From Actinomadura_E scrupuli (GTDB lineage: Bacteria > Actinomycetota > Actinomycetes > Streptosporangiales > Streptosporangiaceae), in the NCBI RefSeq assembly GCF_050971785.1, contig NZ_JBPCCU010000016.1, forward strand, positions 54,113 through 118,112: a stretch of DNA of 64,000 bases, given 5' to 3'. Position 1 is the first letter of the stretch, and every line of letters starts with the position of its first letter. Under the pieces are notes generated by a model. It saw only the letters and a program-made list of their open reading frames with translations. It was not told the origin of the DNA and made no database searches. Positions 17,465 to 26,270 of the stretch are shown here, piece after piece. A program made the translations under genes and the position numbers.

Positions 17465-17574
17465 GACTACGGCCAGCCTACGGAGGGGCCCGCCGGGCCG
17501 CGGGCGCGGGGGCGGGCCACCAGGCGGGGCTGCGGGACGACGACCCCGCCGCCGCCCGCTCCGGCCGGGTCGCG

Positions 17575-18159
17575 TCATGGCTCATCGTGTCCCCTCCCCC
17601 GCGGCGCGGGCATCCCGGGGAGATCCGGCACCTCGCCGGGATCCTGCTCCTGGAAGCGGGCCACCGTCCGCATGAGGAACTCCCGGACGACGGGCTCCGC
17701 CGCCGGGGGCAGGTGGTCGAGCATCGGCTCCATCTGCTCGCTCGCCGCCTGCCTCACCGCCGCCAGCTGGCGGTGGCCCGTCTCGGTCAGCGCCAGCCGG
17801 ACCAGGCGGCGGTCCGCGACGTCACGGAGGCGTTCGATCCACCCCGATCGCTCCAGATGGTCGACCGTATGGTTGAGTGTGGAGGGTGACACTCCGCACT
17901 GGCGGGCCAGCTCTCGCTGGGTGAGCGCCGAGCCCTCAACCAGGTAGGCGAGGACGGCGAGCCCATGCGGAGTGAGACCGTGACTGCCCATCAGCCGCTG
18001 CCAGCGCATGGCGACGACATGGCCGGCCACCGCGAGCAGCCGGGACATGGGCATGCCTGCCAGGTCCGGGTCCGGGTCCATGTCGCGCACGGCGACATTG
18101 TGCGTGCTCTCCGCGGCGAGGACCAGCCGATGGGCGGTGTTGGCAGGTCTTTGCCCCAT
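17575..18159 (-). CDS. MarR family transcriptional regulator
   Basis: The 194-residue winged-helix protein has the MarR core: LTPHGLAVLAYLVEGSALTQRELARQCGVSPSTLNHTVDHLERSGWIERLRDVADRRLVRLALTETG (about residues 60-130), including the wing sequence DVADRRLVRLALT. The start is uncertain between the ATG at 18159 and one at 18081; the first gives an unusual polar N-terminal 26 residues. It is divergent from an MFS multidrug exporter 47 bases away, the classic arrangement of a MarR repressor and its pump. Confidence 0.88.
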   Translation of the reverse strand: MGQRPANTAHRLVLAAESTHNVAVRDMDPDPDLAGMPMSRLLAVAGHVVAMRWQRLMGSHGLTPHGLAVLAYLVEGSALTQRELARQCGVSPSTLNHTVDHLERSGWIERLRDVADRRLVRLALTETGHRQLAAVRQAASEQMEPMLDHLPPAAEPVVREFLMRTVARFQEQDPGEVPDLPGMPAPRGRGHDEP

Positions 18160-18206
18160 ACCGCGCCCGTCCCGACCACAGCATCCCTCTCGACGCCAGG
18201 AAGTCC

Positions 18207-19835
18207 ATGACCGCCCCCACCAGTCCCCGGCAACGCGGCGCGCGGCAGCGACCGCGAAGGCCCGGAGCGGGACGAGGGCGCTGGCTCGGCATGATGGTCC
18301 TCAGCCTCGGCGTGTCACTGATCGTCGTCGACGCGACCATCGTCAACGTGCTGCTCCCCCGGATGGTCACCGACCTGGGGCTGCGCACCACCGACGCGGA
18401 ATGGGTCACCTCGGTCTACTCGCTGGTGTTCGCGGCGCTGCTGATCTCCTTCGGCCGTGCCGGTGACCTGTTCGGCCGGCGACGGATGTTCGTGCTGGGA
18501 ACCGCCGTGTTCGTCCTGGCCAGCGTGCTGGCGGCGCGGTCCGGCAGTGGCCCCGAGCTGATCGCCGCCCGTGCGCTGCAGGGCGTCGGAGCCGCGATGA
18601 TCATGCCTGCGACGCTGTCGACCGTGAACACCGTCTTCACCGGCCGCGACCGGGCGGTCGCCTTCGGTGTCTGGGGCTCGATGATCGGTGGGATGGCCGC
18701 GCTGGGCCCGCTGCTCGGCGGCTGGCTGGCCACCTCGTACGGCTGGCGCTGGGCCTTCGGCGTCAACCTGCCCATCGGGGTCCTGCTCGTGGTGGGGGCG
18801 CTGAAGCTGATCCCCGAGACGAGGGACGAGGAGACCCGGCGCGGCGTCGACTGGCCGGGCGCCGTGCTGTCCGCGCTGGGCCTGGGCGCGCTGGTCTTCG
18901 CGCTGATCGAGGGGCAGCGGTACGGCTGGTGGATCCCCACCCGGCCGTTCGCCGCCGGGCCCTATGACTGGCCGCTCACCGGGCTGTCGCCCGTCCCCGT
19001 GGCGCTGGCGCTGTCGGCCGTGCTCGTCGCCGCGCTGGTCGTGGTGGAGCGGGCCCGGGCCGGGGCGGGCCAGCCCGTCATGCTGGACCTGTCGCTCTTC
19101 CGCATCGCCGGCTTCCGCCGGGGCAACGCCGCCTCCTCGCTGATCAGCGTGGGCGAGCTGGGCCTGCTGTTCGTGCTGCCCCTGTTCCTGCAGGGCGTGC
19201 ACGGCGACTCGCCACTGCAGATCTGCGTCGCGATCGTGCCGCTCGCCGTGGGCGCCTTCCTGGCCGGCCCGTTCGCCGCGCGGCTCTCGCACCGGTACGG
19301 GGCGGCACGGGTGGTACAGATCGGGATGCTCCTGGAGGTCGTCGCCGTGCTGGCGATCGGGCTCACCACCCATGCGGGCACCTCCGGCTTCGACCTCGCC
19401 CCCTGGATGCTGATGTACGGGGCGGGGCTCGGGCTCACCTCGGCGCAGCTCACCAACGTCTCCCTGGGCGACGTACCGCCCGCCCTGTCCGGGCAGGCCT
19501 CCGGCACCCAGTCGACGGCCCGGCAGGTCGGCTCCGCGCTGGGCATCGCGCTCATCGGGACCGTCTTCGCCACCGGCCTCGGCCACGTCATGCACCAGCG
19601 GCTGGAGCTCACCGACGTGCCCCCGGCCCAGCGCGCCGCCATGGCCCGGGAACTGCGGGAGAGCGCGGGCACCTACACCCGCGTCCTGCACGACCAGCCG
19701 GGCGCCGAGCAGGCGGCCCACGCCGCCGACGAGAGCCTCGCGGTCGCGGCCGACCGGGCGATGCTCGTCACCGCCGGCATCCTCGGTCTGGGCCTGCTGG
19801 TGTCCCTGCGGCTGCCCGGCCGCCCGGAGGGATGA
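18207..19835 (+). CDS. MFS drug exporter, DHA2 (EmrB/QacA-like, 14 helices)
   Basis: The 542-residue transporter has the DHA2 signatures: VVDATIVNVLLPRM in helix 1, GRAGDLFGRRRMF (motif A) in the first cytoplasmic loop and LGPLLGGWLATSYGWRWAFGVNLPIG (motif C region). AGGAAG precedes the ATG by four bases. A divergent MarR regulator probably controls it. A drug or toxic metabolite is the likely substrate, exported by proton exchange. Confidence 0.9.
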   Translation: MTAPTSPRQRGARQRPRRPGAGRGRWLGMMVLSLGVSLIVVDATIVNVLLPRMVTDLGLRTTDAEWVTSVYSLVFAALLISFGRAGDLFGRRRMFVLGTAVFVLASVLAARSGSGPELIAARALQGVGAAMIMPATLSTVNTVFTGRDRAVAFGVWGSMIGGMAALGPLLGGWLATSYGWRWAFGVNLPIGVLLVVGALKLIPETRDEETRRGVDWPGAVLSALGLGALVFALIEGQRYGWWIPTRPFAAGPYDWPLTGLSPVPVALALSAVLVAALVVVERARAGAGQPVMLDLSLFRIAGFRRGNAASSLISVGELGLLFVLPLFLQGVHGDSPLQICVAIVPLAVGAFLAGPFAARLSHRYGAARVVQIGMLLEVVAVLAIGLTTHAGTSGFDLAPWMLMYGAGLGLTSAQLTNVSLGDVPPALSGQASGTQSTARQVGSALGIALIGTVFATGLGHVMHQRLELTDVPPAQRAAMARELRESAGTYTRVLHDQPGAEQAAHAADESLAVAADRAMLVTAGILGLGLLVSLRLPGRPEG

Positions 19836-19929
19836 TCTAGCCTGTTCCCAGCCCCCTGGCGGGACCCTGATCAGCGCAGGACCCTCCGACCCGCATCCGT
19901 CCCCTCCTCCGAGAGCGAGCAGTAATCCC

Positions 19930-20796
19930 GTGGCCAGCCTCTCCCAGTGGATCGCCGGCTCCCGGCCCCGCACCCTGCCGACCTCGGTCGTGCCCGTCGT
20001 CGTCGGTACCGGCGTGGCCATCGGCGAGAGCCACGCCGTCTGGTGGCGGGCGGCGCTCGCCGCGTTCGTCGCGCTGACCCTGCAGATCGGCGTCAACTAC
20101 GCCAACGACTACAGCGACGGCGTACGCGGCACCGACGAGGACCGGGTGGGCCCGCTGCGGCTGGTCGGCTCCCGGGTCGCGCGGCCCAAGCAGGTCCTGG
20201 CCACCGCGCTGGGCGCCTTCCTCCTCGCGGCGGTGGCCGGGCTGGTGCTCGCCGCGGTGACGAGCTGGTGGGTGCTGCTGGTCGGCGCCGCGGCGATCGT
20301 GGCCGGCTGGTTCTACACCGGCGGCTCCAACCCGTACGGCTACCGGGCCCTGGGCGAGATCTCGGTGTTCGTGTTCTTCGGCCTGGTGGCGGTCGTCGGC
20401 ACCGTGTACGTCCAGCTCGAACGCCTGCCCTGGACGGCCTGGGTGGCGGCGGTGCCGGTCGGGCTGCTGGCGTGCGCCCTGCTGGTCGCCAACAACCTGC
20501 GCGACATCCCCACCGACGAGGTCTCCGGCAAGCGCACGCTGGCCGTCGTGCTGGGCGACCGGCGGACCCGGTTGCTCTACACCTCGTGCACCGCGCTGCC
20601 CTTCACGATCACCCTGGCACTGGCCGCGCCGCATCCGTGGGCGCTGCTGGCGCTGGTGGCCGCGCCACTGTCGATCCCGCCGAGCCGGCGGATCATGGCG
20701 GGCGCGACCGGGCCGGAGCTGATCGCGGTACTCGGCGAGACCGCCCGCCTGCAGATCGCCTTCGGCGTCCTGCTGGCGGCCGGCCTGGCCCTGTAG
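19930..20796 (+). CDS. menA: 1,4-dihydroxy-2-naphthoate polyprenyltransferase
   Basis: The 288-residue UbiA-family membrane enzyme attaches a polyprenyl chain to dihydroxynaphthoate in menaquinone synthesis. The Asp-rich prenyl-diphosphate site is NYANDYSDGVRGTDEDRVGPLRLV, and the second site is NNLRDIPTDEVSGKRTLAV. Eight to nine transmembrane helices are visible. The start is GTG (MASLSQWIAGSRPRTLP), a usual MenA opening. It ends 12 bases from the convergent ung gene. Confidence 0.92.
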   Translation: MASLSQWIAGSRPRTLPTSVVPVVVGTGVAIGESHAVWWRAALAAFVALTLQIGVNYANDYSDGVRGTDEDRVGPLRLVGSRVARPKQVLATALGAFLLAAVAGLVLAAVTSWWVLLVGAAAIVAGWFYTGGSNPYGYRALGEISVFVFFGLVAVVGTVYVQLERLPWTAWVAAVPVGLLACALLVANNLRDIPTDEVSGKRTLAVVLGDRRTRLLYTSCTALPFTITLALAAPHPWALLALVAAPLSIPPSRRIMAGATGPELIAVLGETARLQIAFGVLLAAGLAL

Positions 20797-20808
20797 CGTC
20801 CCGCCTCG

Positions 20809-21504
20809 CTAGCGGTCCCGCTCCTCGCTGATCCGCCAGTCGATCTCCGGAAGCCCGGCGTCGGCGAGGGCCTTGTTGACCGCGCTGAACGGGCGGGTGC
20901 CGAAGAAGGACTTCTGGCTGAGCGGGCTGGGGTGACCGGACTCGATCACCACGTGCTGGGCACCGGTGATCAGCTTGGCCTTCTTGCGCGCGTAACCGCC
21001 CCAGAGCACGAAGACGACGCGCTCGTCCTTGGCGTCGAGCGCCCGGATGGCCGCGTCGGTGAACTCCTCCCACCCCTTCCTGGCGTGCGAGCCGGCCGCC
21101 CCCGCCCGCACGGTCAGCACGGCGTTGAGCAGCAGCACGCCCTGGTCGGCCCAGGGGGTGAGGTCGCCGCCGGTCGCGACCGGCACGTCGAGATCCGCGG
21201 CGAGCTCCTTGTAGATGTTGCGCAACGACGGCGGGAGCCGCACCCCGGACTTGACGCTGAAGCTGAGCCCGTGCGCCTGCCCCGGCCCGTGATAGGGGTC
21301 CTGGCCGAGGATCAGCACCCGTGCGGTGTCGTACGGGCAGTGCCGGAAGGCGTTGAAGAGGTCCTCACGGGGCGGGTAGACCGTGTGCTGGTCGTACTCC
21401 GCCGCGACGTACGCGCTCAGCGCCGCGGTCGGCAGCGGGTCGAGCAGCGGCTCCAGGTGCGCCCGCCAGTCGTCGGGGAGCAGGTCCAGCAGGTCCAGGG
21501 ACAT
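20809..21504 (-). CDS. ung: Uracil-DNA glycosylase (family 1)
   Basis: The 231-residue DNA repair enzyme has the catalytic motif GQDPYHGPGQAHGLSFSV (Asp activates water; Tyr and His contact uracil) and the C-terminal HPSPLSQKSFF motif, which inserts into the minor groove. It removes uracil from DNA in base excision repair. The length is normal. Confidence 0.95.
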   Translation of the reverse strand: MSLDLLDLLPDDWRAHLEPLLDPLPTAALSAYVAAEYDQHTVYPPREDLFNAFRHCPYDTARVLILGQDPYHGPGQAHGLSFSVKSGVRLPPSLRNIYKELAADLDVPVATGGDLTPWADQGVLLLNAVLTVRAGAAGSHARKGWEEFTDAAIRALDAKDERVVFVLWGGYARKKAKLITGAQHVVIESGHPSPLSQKSFFGTRPFSAVNKALADAGLPEIDWRISEERDR

Positions 21505-21844
21505 CGGGTTTCGGCCTCCGGGGAAAGGGTTCTGTTACCAACGACCCTAGGGCCCGGCGGCGACAAAAGTCCGGGCGTCCCGGTAGTGCGCCAGGCCCGG
21601 CGCTCCGTGATCCTCGCCCTGATCGCCGGTCCCCGGAAGGGCGGCCGTCCCCTCCGCGTCAAGGCCTTCGTGGACCGTGACGCCATGACCGGCCATGCCT
21701 TGATCAACGACAGGTCGGCGAGCGAGCGGCAGCTCGATCGTCAATGGGCCCGGTCGATGTGAATGCCGATGCTCGGTGCCCCGACGTGAGCAGCCTGTCG
21801 ATGATCCATTCGATTCTGTCGGTGGGTGACCGTAGCTTGACGGT
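21505..21844. other. Intergenic region between ung and the DUF222/HNH gene
   Basis: These 340 bases hold no reading frame with recognisable protein features. They must contain the divergent promoters of ung and of the HNH gene. No clear palindrome or array was seen. Confidence 0.5.
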
Positions 21845-23692
21845 ATGTGGTCGGCCGTGGAGCTGCGGACCGCCTCCACCGGTGACCTGGTGGAGGCGGC
21901 GGTCGCGGTCCTGGCCGAGGTGGCGGGACGGCCGGTTCCCGACGCGCCGGTGGTGTGCCTGGAGCAGGCCGAACGGCTCGGCCTGGGCCTGGATCTGGGC
22001 GAGGCCGCACTGGCCGCGCGGGTCGCGGCCGTCGACCGGGCGGGGGAGGCCTCGGCGCAGCGGTATCCGGGGACCAAGGGCTGGCTGCGCATCGCGCTGG
22101 GCATGCGGACGGGCCGGGCGGGCGAGCGGCTGACGGTGGCCCGCCAGTTGGAGCGGCTGCCCACCACCGCCGAGCTCCTGCGGACCCGGCGGCTGCCGTA
22201 CGGGTACGCCGCCACCATCGCCGAGGCCGTGGCACGGCTGAACGACGACGACTGCGTCAAGGCGGAGCGGATCCTGCTGGAGCTCGTGGGGAAGGGTGTG
22301 TCGGCCACCAAGGTCGCCAAGGTCGGCGCCCGGATCCAGGAGGTGATCGCGGAGCGGGACGGCACCGAGCAGCCACCCGAGGACGCCCGGCGAGGTGACC
22401 GGTCATGGTGGAGGTTGTCCAGGTCACTCAACGGCACCTCCTACGTCAAGGGACGCTTCGGCCCGGAGCTGACCGCGCTGGTGCTGGACATCCTGGGCCC
22501 GCTCACCAAGCCGGCCGGCCCGGAGGACGACCGGGATCCCGCCGAGCGGCTGGCCGACGCGCTGGCGATGCACCTGTCCGGCGGTTCCACCCGCTGGAAT
22601 GCCACCATGGTCATCACACTCGATGGCCCGGACGGGGAGGCTTCCCAGGGGCCACCGGAGGACCGTTGCCAGCCCGACGGCGACCCACCGGGCACCGCCC
22701 CGCACAGCGAACGGACGCCCGCCGACGACAGCACGGATGAGCGCGCACAGACCAGCCCTGACCAGCGGGCCGCCCCTCCAAAGCCCGATCGCGACCAGGC
22801 GGCCGGCCCCGACCGAGTGGCCCGCCCCGACGGAGTGACCAGCCCAGGCCGAGTGACCAGTGCCGACAGAGTGGCCAACGCCGGCGGAGTGACCATCCGC
22901 GAGGAGGAAGCCGCAGCGCATGGTCCTCGCGACCAGAATGCCCACGAACAGGGACCGCCGGACCCGCGTCCGCAAGACCACCGTCCGCAAGACCACCGTC
23001 CGCAGGACTACGGACCGCAAGACCACAGACCGCAAGACCACGGACCGCAGGACCAGGCCGCCCTCGATGACGGGGAATCCTCCGTCCGGTGGCCGGTGTG
23101 GCCGCTGGAACACGTGAAGGTGTCCGCGCGGCTGGCCGACGGGACCCCGATCTCTCCGGAGCGGGCACGGACGATCGCGCTCACCGCCGGGGTGTCCCCC
23201 CTCATCCTGGGGACGGACGGCATCCCCCTCTACCTGGGGAACAGAGCCCGGTTCGTCTCACCAGGGCAGCGCCGCGTCCTCGAAGCGCTCTACGAGACGT
23301 GCGCGTTCGCCGACTGCGACATCCCGGCGAGGTTCTGCGAGGTCGACCACACGCTCGGCTGGACCGAGTACCCGGCGACCGACATCGACCTGCTCGCGCC
23401 ATGCTGCTCATGGCACAACCGGGCCAAGCACCGTTACGCGGAACAGATCAGCACGACCCGGGACGCCCACGGACGCTGGACCTACACCTTCGACAGGACA
23501 CGGCCGGGCAGGCCCCCCAGCACACGCAGGCTCCCCAGCACACGCAGGGACTCCGGCACAGGCAGGGCCCCCAACACAGGCAGGGACTCCGGCACGCGCA
23601 GGGACTCCGGCACGCGCAGGGACTCCGGCACGCGCAGGGACTCCGGCACGCGCGGGGGCTCCACGTCCACTCGGCGGCCGAGGGGCCCGTAG
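21845..23692 (+). CDS. DUF222 / HNH endonuclease domain protein (13E12-repeat type) with repeat-expanded segments
   Basis: The 615-residue protein has an N-terminal DUF222 domain (about residues 1-250, with AQRYPGTKGWLRIALGMRTGRAGERLTVAR) and an HNH nuclease domain near residues 480-535: CAFADCDIP..FCEVDHTLGW..TDIDLLAPCCSWHNRAKH. The linker contains six copies of a five-residue PQDHR/G repeat, and the C-terminus has an RRDSGT repeat. DUF222/HNH proteins are multicopy in actinobacteria (REP13E12 in mycobacteria) and possibly mobile-element related. The repeats make the protein longer than usual. Confidence 0.85.
   Translation: MWSAVELRTASTGDLVEAAVAVLAEVAGRPVPDAPVVCLEQAERLGLGLDLGEAALAARVAAVDRAGEASAQRYPGTKGWLRIALGMRTGRAGERLTVARQLERLPTTAELLRTRRLPYGYAATIAEAVARLNDDDCVKAERILLELVGKGVSATKVAKVGARIQEVIAERDGTEQPPEDARRGDRSWWRLSRSLNGTSYVKGRFGPELTALVLDILGPLTKPAGPEDDRDPAERLADALAMHLSGGSTRWNATMVITLDGPDGEASQGPPEDRCQPDGDPPGTAPHSERTPADDSTDERAQTSPDQRAAPPKPDRDQAAGPDRVARPDGVTSPGRVTSADRVANAGGVTIREEEAAAHGPRDQNAHEQGPPDPRPQDHRPQDHRPQDYGPQDHRPQDHGPQDQAALDDGESSVRWPVWPLEHVKVSARLADGTPISPERARTIALTAGVSPLILGTDGIPLYLGNRARFVSPGQRRVLEALYETCAFADCDIPARFCEVDHTLGWTEYPATDIDLLAPCCSWHNRAKHRYAEQISTTRDAHGRWTYTFDRTRPGRPPSTRRLPSTRRDSGTGRAPNTGRDSGTRRDSGTRRDSGTRRDSGTRGGSTSTRRPRGP
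22966..23055 (+). repeat. 15-bp coding tandem array in the DUF222/HNH gene
   Basis: Six 15-base units close to CCGTCCGCAAGACCA encode consecutive five-residue PQDxx units in the linker before the HNH domain. Unit length is a multiple of three, so expansions keep the frame. Confidence 0.85.
23515..23658 (+). repeat. 18-bp coding tandem array at the 3' end of the DUF222/HNH gene
   Basis: About eight 18-base units, the last four nearly identical (GGGACTCCGGCACGCGCA), encode repeated RRDSGT residues. The gradient from degenerate (5') to identical (3') copies suggests recent growth at the 3' side. Confidence 0.85.
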
Positions 23693-23897
23693 CCCACCGA
23701 CCCGGCTGTGACTCCCACGAGCCGGAGACCGGCCCCTCGCCACCGGAGCCGCGGACGAGGGCAAGGCCGGTCTCCGGGGCGGTGTTCCTCGCACAGTGGT
23801 CCTGATGCGCCGAATCGTGACCACCGGGCATCTCCCGCACGGGTCCCCCTAGGATCACCGATATGCCCTCCCGCCCCACCTGTCCCCCACGCCTGCC

Positions 23898-24641
23898 ATG
23901 AGACGACTCGGCGCGTGCCTGGCCGGTCTCCTCCTGGTGCTCGTCTCCCTGATCGGATGCGGCGATTCCTCCGCCACCAAGACGATCGAGGTCTTCGCCG
24001 CCTCGTCCCTGACCGAGGTGATGGCCGAGCTGGGCACCCGGTACCAGCAGACCCACCGGGGCACGAGGGTCCGCGCCTCGTTCGGCGGCTCGCAGGACCT
24101 CGTCGCCCGGCTCGAGGACGGCAAGTCCGCCGACGTGCTGGTCACCGCCGACGTGCCCACCATGGAGCAGGCCGCCAGGCTGGTCGGGACGCATCGGATC
24201 ATCGCGCACAACTCCATGACCATCGCGGTGGCCCCCGGCAATCCCAAGCACATCCGCGGGCTGGCGGACCTCACCGACTCCCGGCTGAGCGTGGTGCTCG
24301 GCTCCCCCACCACCCCGTCCGGCCGCTACGCCGTGCGGGTCTTCACCAAGGCGGGCGTGACCGTGGTGCCCAAGTGGGAGGAGATCAGCGTGCGGTCCGT
24401 GCTCGCCCGGGTCCGTACCGGCGAGGCGGACGCCGGGATCGTCTACATCACCGACCTCAAGTCGGCGGGCGCCGCGGCCAGCAGCGTGCCGATCCCCGCG
24501 GCCCAGAACGTCACTGCCGACTACCCCGCCGCGGTCCTCGACCGGAGCGGCCACAAGGACCAGGCCAGGACCTTCGTCGCCTGGCTGACCTCACCGGAGG
24601 CCGTCGGCATCCTGACCAAGTACGGCTTCAGCCCGCCCTGA
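23898..24641 (+). CDS. modA: Molybdate ABC transporter substrate-binding lipoprotein
   Basis: The 247-residue protein has a lipoprotein signal peptide (LLLVLVSLIGC, lipobox Cys at residue 21) and the ModA fold: IEVFAASSLTEVMAELG, FGGSQDLVARLEDGKSADVLVTAD, and VRTGEADAGIVYITDL near the C-terminus. It should bind molybdate or tungstate outside the membrane. No modB or modC permease genes lie next to it, so it is either an orphan or serves a transporter encoded elsewhere. Confidence 0.88.
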   Translation: MRRLGACLAGLLLVLVSLIGCGDSSATKTIEVFAASSLTEVMAELGTRYQQTHRGTRVRASFGGSQDLVARLEDGKSADVLVTADVPTMEQAARLVGTHRIIAHNSMTIAVAPGNPKHIRGLADLTDSRLSVVLGSPTTPSGRYAVRVFTKAGVTVVPKWEEISVRSVLARVRTGEADAGIVYITDLKSAGAAASSVPIPAAQNVTADYPAAVLDRSGHKDQARTFVAWLTSPEAVGILTKYGFSPP

Positions 24642-24730
24642 TCATGTCGTCGGCGCGCTGTATCCCTCTCGCCCGCGCTCCACAGCAGCACGCCCGGCGA
24701 CCCGGTCACGCGCCCGTCCTCCCGAGCCCC

Positions 24731-24850
24731 GGCGGCATTGCGGCATAGCGATGGCGGCACGGCGATGGCGGCATGAGCTACGGGCATGGCGGCATCAGGC
24801 ACGCGGCATCAGGCACGCGGCATGACGGTAGGGGGCATGGCGGCATGGCG
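24731..24850. repeat. Imperfect tandem array with GGCGGCATG units
   Basis: Repeated ATGGCGGCA and GGCATCAGGCACGC motifs fill the space between modA and the SMR gene, including two exact neighbouring copies of the latter. It is non-coding on both strands as far as can be seen. Confidence 0.65.
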
Positions 24851-24878
24851 AGGATCACCGGCCCCGTGGCGGTGGGGG

Positions 24879-25238
24879 TTACTCGTGGGTGGCGGCGCCC
24901 GAGGTGGCCAGCAGGACGACGCCAACGACGATGACGACCATGCCCGCGACGGCGGTGAGGTTCAGCCGCTCGTCGTAGAGCGCCGCGGCGATGGCCGCCG
25001 TGCCCGCCGTGCCCGCTCCCGACCAGACGGCGTACACGATGCCGACGTTCAGCGTGCGCAGCGCCAGGGCCATCAGCGCGAACGAGATGAGATACCCCGC
25101 CACGACGATCAGCGCGGGCCACGGCCGGAATCCGTTGGCGATGCCCCGCATCGCCAGCGTCGCGGCCACCTCGGAGATGATCGCACCGGCCAACAGCAGC
25201 CAAGCCATCCAGGGCGCCCTTCGTCCACTCGCCGACAT
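24879..25238 (-). CDS. Small multidrug resistance (SMR) family transporter
   Basis: The 119-residue protein has four transmembrane helices. The conserved membrane Glu lies in WLLLAGAIISEVAATLAMR, and YAVWSGAGTAGTAAI matches the SMR helix-3/4 region. Such proteins work as dimers that exchange protons for cationic drugs or guanidinium. It lies downstream of a TetR gene on the same strand, but its own upstream palindrome differs from that regulator's sites. Confidence 0.9.
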   Translation of the reverse strand: MSASGRRAPWMAWLLLAGAIISEVAATLAMRGIANGFRPWPALIVVAGYLISFALMALALRTLNVGIVYAVWSGAGTAGTAAIAAALYDERLNLTAVAGMVVIVVGVVLLATSGAATHE

Positions 25239-25248
25239 ACGCGCACTC

Positions 25249-25264
25249 TACCGTCCGGACGGTA
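25249..25264. promoter_or_regulatory. Perfect 16-bp palindrome upstream of the SMR gene
   Basis: TACCGTCCGGACGGTA ends 11 bases before the SMR start. This is the form of TetR-family operators. It does not match the GTCTAC-type sites at the neighbouring TetR gene, so another regulator probably binds here. Confidence 0.6.
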
Positions 25265-25335
25265 TAGCGGGGCGTCCGCTACGGAGATGTGGTCAGAGCG
25301 CATTCAGCAGGTCACCGCGGCGACAGGGGTGCTCC

Positions 25336-26166
25336 TCACCGGGTGGGCGCACCCGCCGCGGGAGGGGGTTGAGGGTCGCGTCCGGCGCGGGTGCCGTCCG
25401 CGTCCGGTCCGACCGGGACGGGGACCGGGACCGGCTCGACCAGGAGCTGGAACATGCCCTCGAGGCTGCGGGTGAGCGTGGCCGGGTCGGCTCCGGCGAG
25501 CGCCACGCTGCCGAGAACGTTCCGCATGAGCTGGAAACCCGCGATGAGGGACAGCAACAACCCGGCGCGCTCGGCGGCCCGCTCGCCGGGCAGCAGGTTC
25601 ACCAGGTACAGCTCGAAGTGCCGTGCGACCCCCTCGCGCAGGATCTCCGCGGCCCGTGCGTTCGAGACCGACCGCAGCATCAGCAGGAACCCGTCGATGT
25701 GGGCGCCCTCGGGCGCCTCCTGGGTCACCAGAGCGGCGGCCAGCTCGCGGCCGAGCGCGCTGGGGTCGCGCGTGTCTCCGAGCAGGGGTCTCCTGGCGAA
25801 GGCGGCCTCGACCACCTCGGCGAAGAGCCGCTCCTTGGAACCGAAATAGCGATTGACCAGCATCGCGGTCACCCCGGCGGCCTGCGCGATGTCCCGCACG
25901 CCGACGCCGTCATAGCCGGATCGGGTGAAGGCGATCAGGGCCGACCGCAGGATCGCCTCCCGGGTCGCGGCGGCGTCGCGGCGGCGCCGGGACGGAGGGC
26001 CGCCCCCCTGCCCGCCGGCCGCTTGGCCAGCGTCTTGGCCAGCGTCTTGGCCAGCGTCTTGGCCAGCGTCTTGGCCGGCACCGTGTCCGGCAGCTGGGTC
26101 GGCGTCTTGACCGGCCGCTTGGCCCGCAGCTGGGCCGGCACTGTGTCCGGCGTTGTCGGCAGTCAT
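25336..26166 (-). CDS. TetR family transcriptional regulator with Gly-Gln-Asp-Ala repeat N-terminus
   Basis: The 276-residue protein has a TetR helix-turn-helix at residues about 65-110 (TREAILRSALIAFTRSGYDGVGVRDIAQAAGVTAMLVNRYFGSKERLF). Before it lie about 55 residues dominated by a four-residue GQDA repeat encoded by a 12-base tandem array. The C-terminal ligand domain is TetR_C-like. Two operator palindromes lie between it and the divergent SDR gene, so it probably represses itself and the SDR. Confidence 0.88.
   Translation of the reverse strand: MTADNAGHSAGPAAGQAAGQDADPAAGHGAGQDAGQDAGQDAGQDAGQAAGGQGGGPPSRRRRDAAATREAILRSALIAFTRSGYDGVGVRDIAQAAGVTAMLVNRYFGSKERLFAEVVEAAFARRPLLGDTRDPSALGRELAAALVTQEAPEGAHIDGFLLMLRSVSNARAAEILREGVARHFELYLVNLLPGERAAERAGLLLSLIAGFQLMRNVLGSVALAGADPATLTRSLEGMFQLLVEPVPVPVPVGPDADGTRAGRDPQPPPAAGAPTR
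26033..26077 (-). repeat. 12-bp coding tandem array in the TetR gene
   Basis: Nearly four perfect copies of CGTCTTGGCCAG encode the GQDA repeats of the regulator's N-terminal tail. Frame is kept because the unit is 12 bases. Confidence 0.85.
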
Positions 26167-26214
26167 GTCTACGAGTGTAGACTCGCCTGTACAAGAAAGT
26201 CTACGACTGTAGAC
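26167..26214. promoter_or_regulatory. Twin TetR operators between tetR and the SDR gene
   Basis: GTCTACGAGTGTAGAC (26167-26182) and GTCTACGACTGTAGAC (26199-26214) are the same palindrome GTCTAC-N4-GTAGAC, 32 bases apart. The first abuts the tetR start codon; the second is 57 bases upstream of the SDR start. They are almost certainly the binding sites of the adjacent TetR protein. Confidence 0.8.
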
Positions 26215-26270
26215 AGACGGTCGGCCACTCGTGGCCGCCGGTACGAACACGAGGTCGAAATGGACTTGAG

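Noticed and set aside
22966..23055. Possible CRISPR or VNTR-based element in the HNH gene
   Set aside because: The repeats are in frame and translated; they are protein repeats without spacers.
21845..23692. The HNH gene as an intein or group I intron nuclease
   Set aside because: The DUF222 layout is that of the free-standing 13E12 family, and no host gene or splicing motifs flank it.
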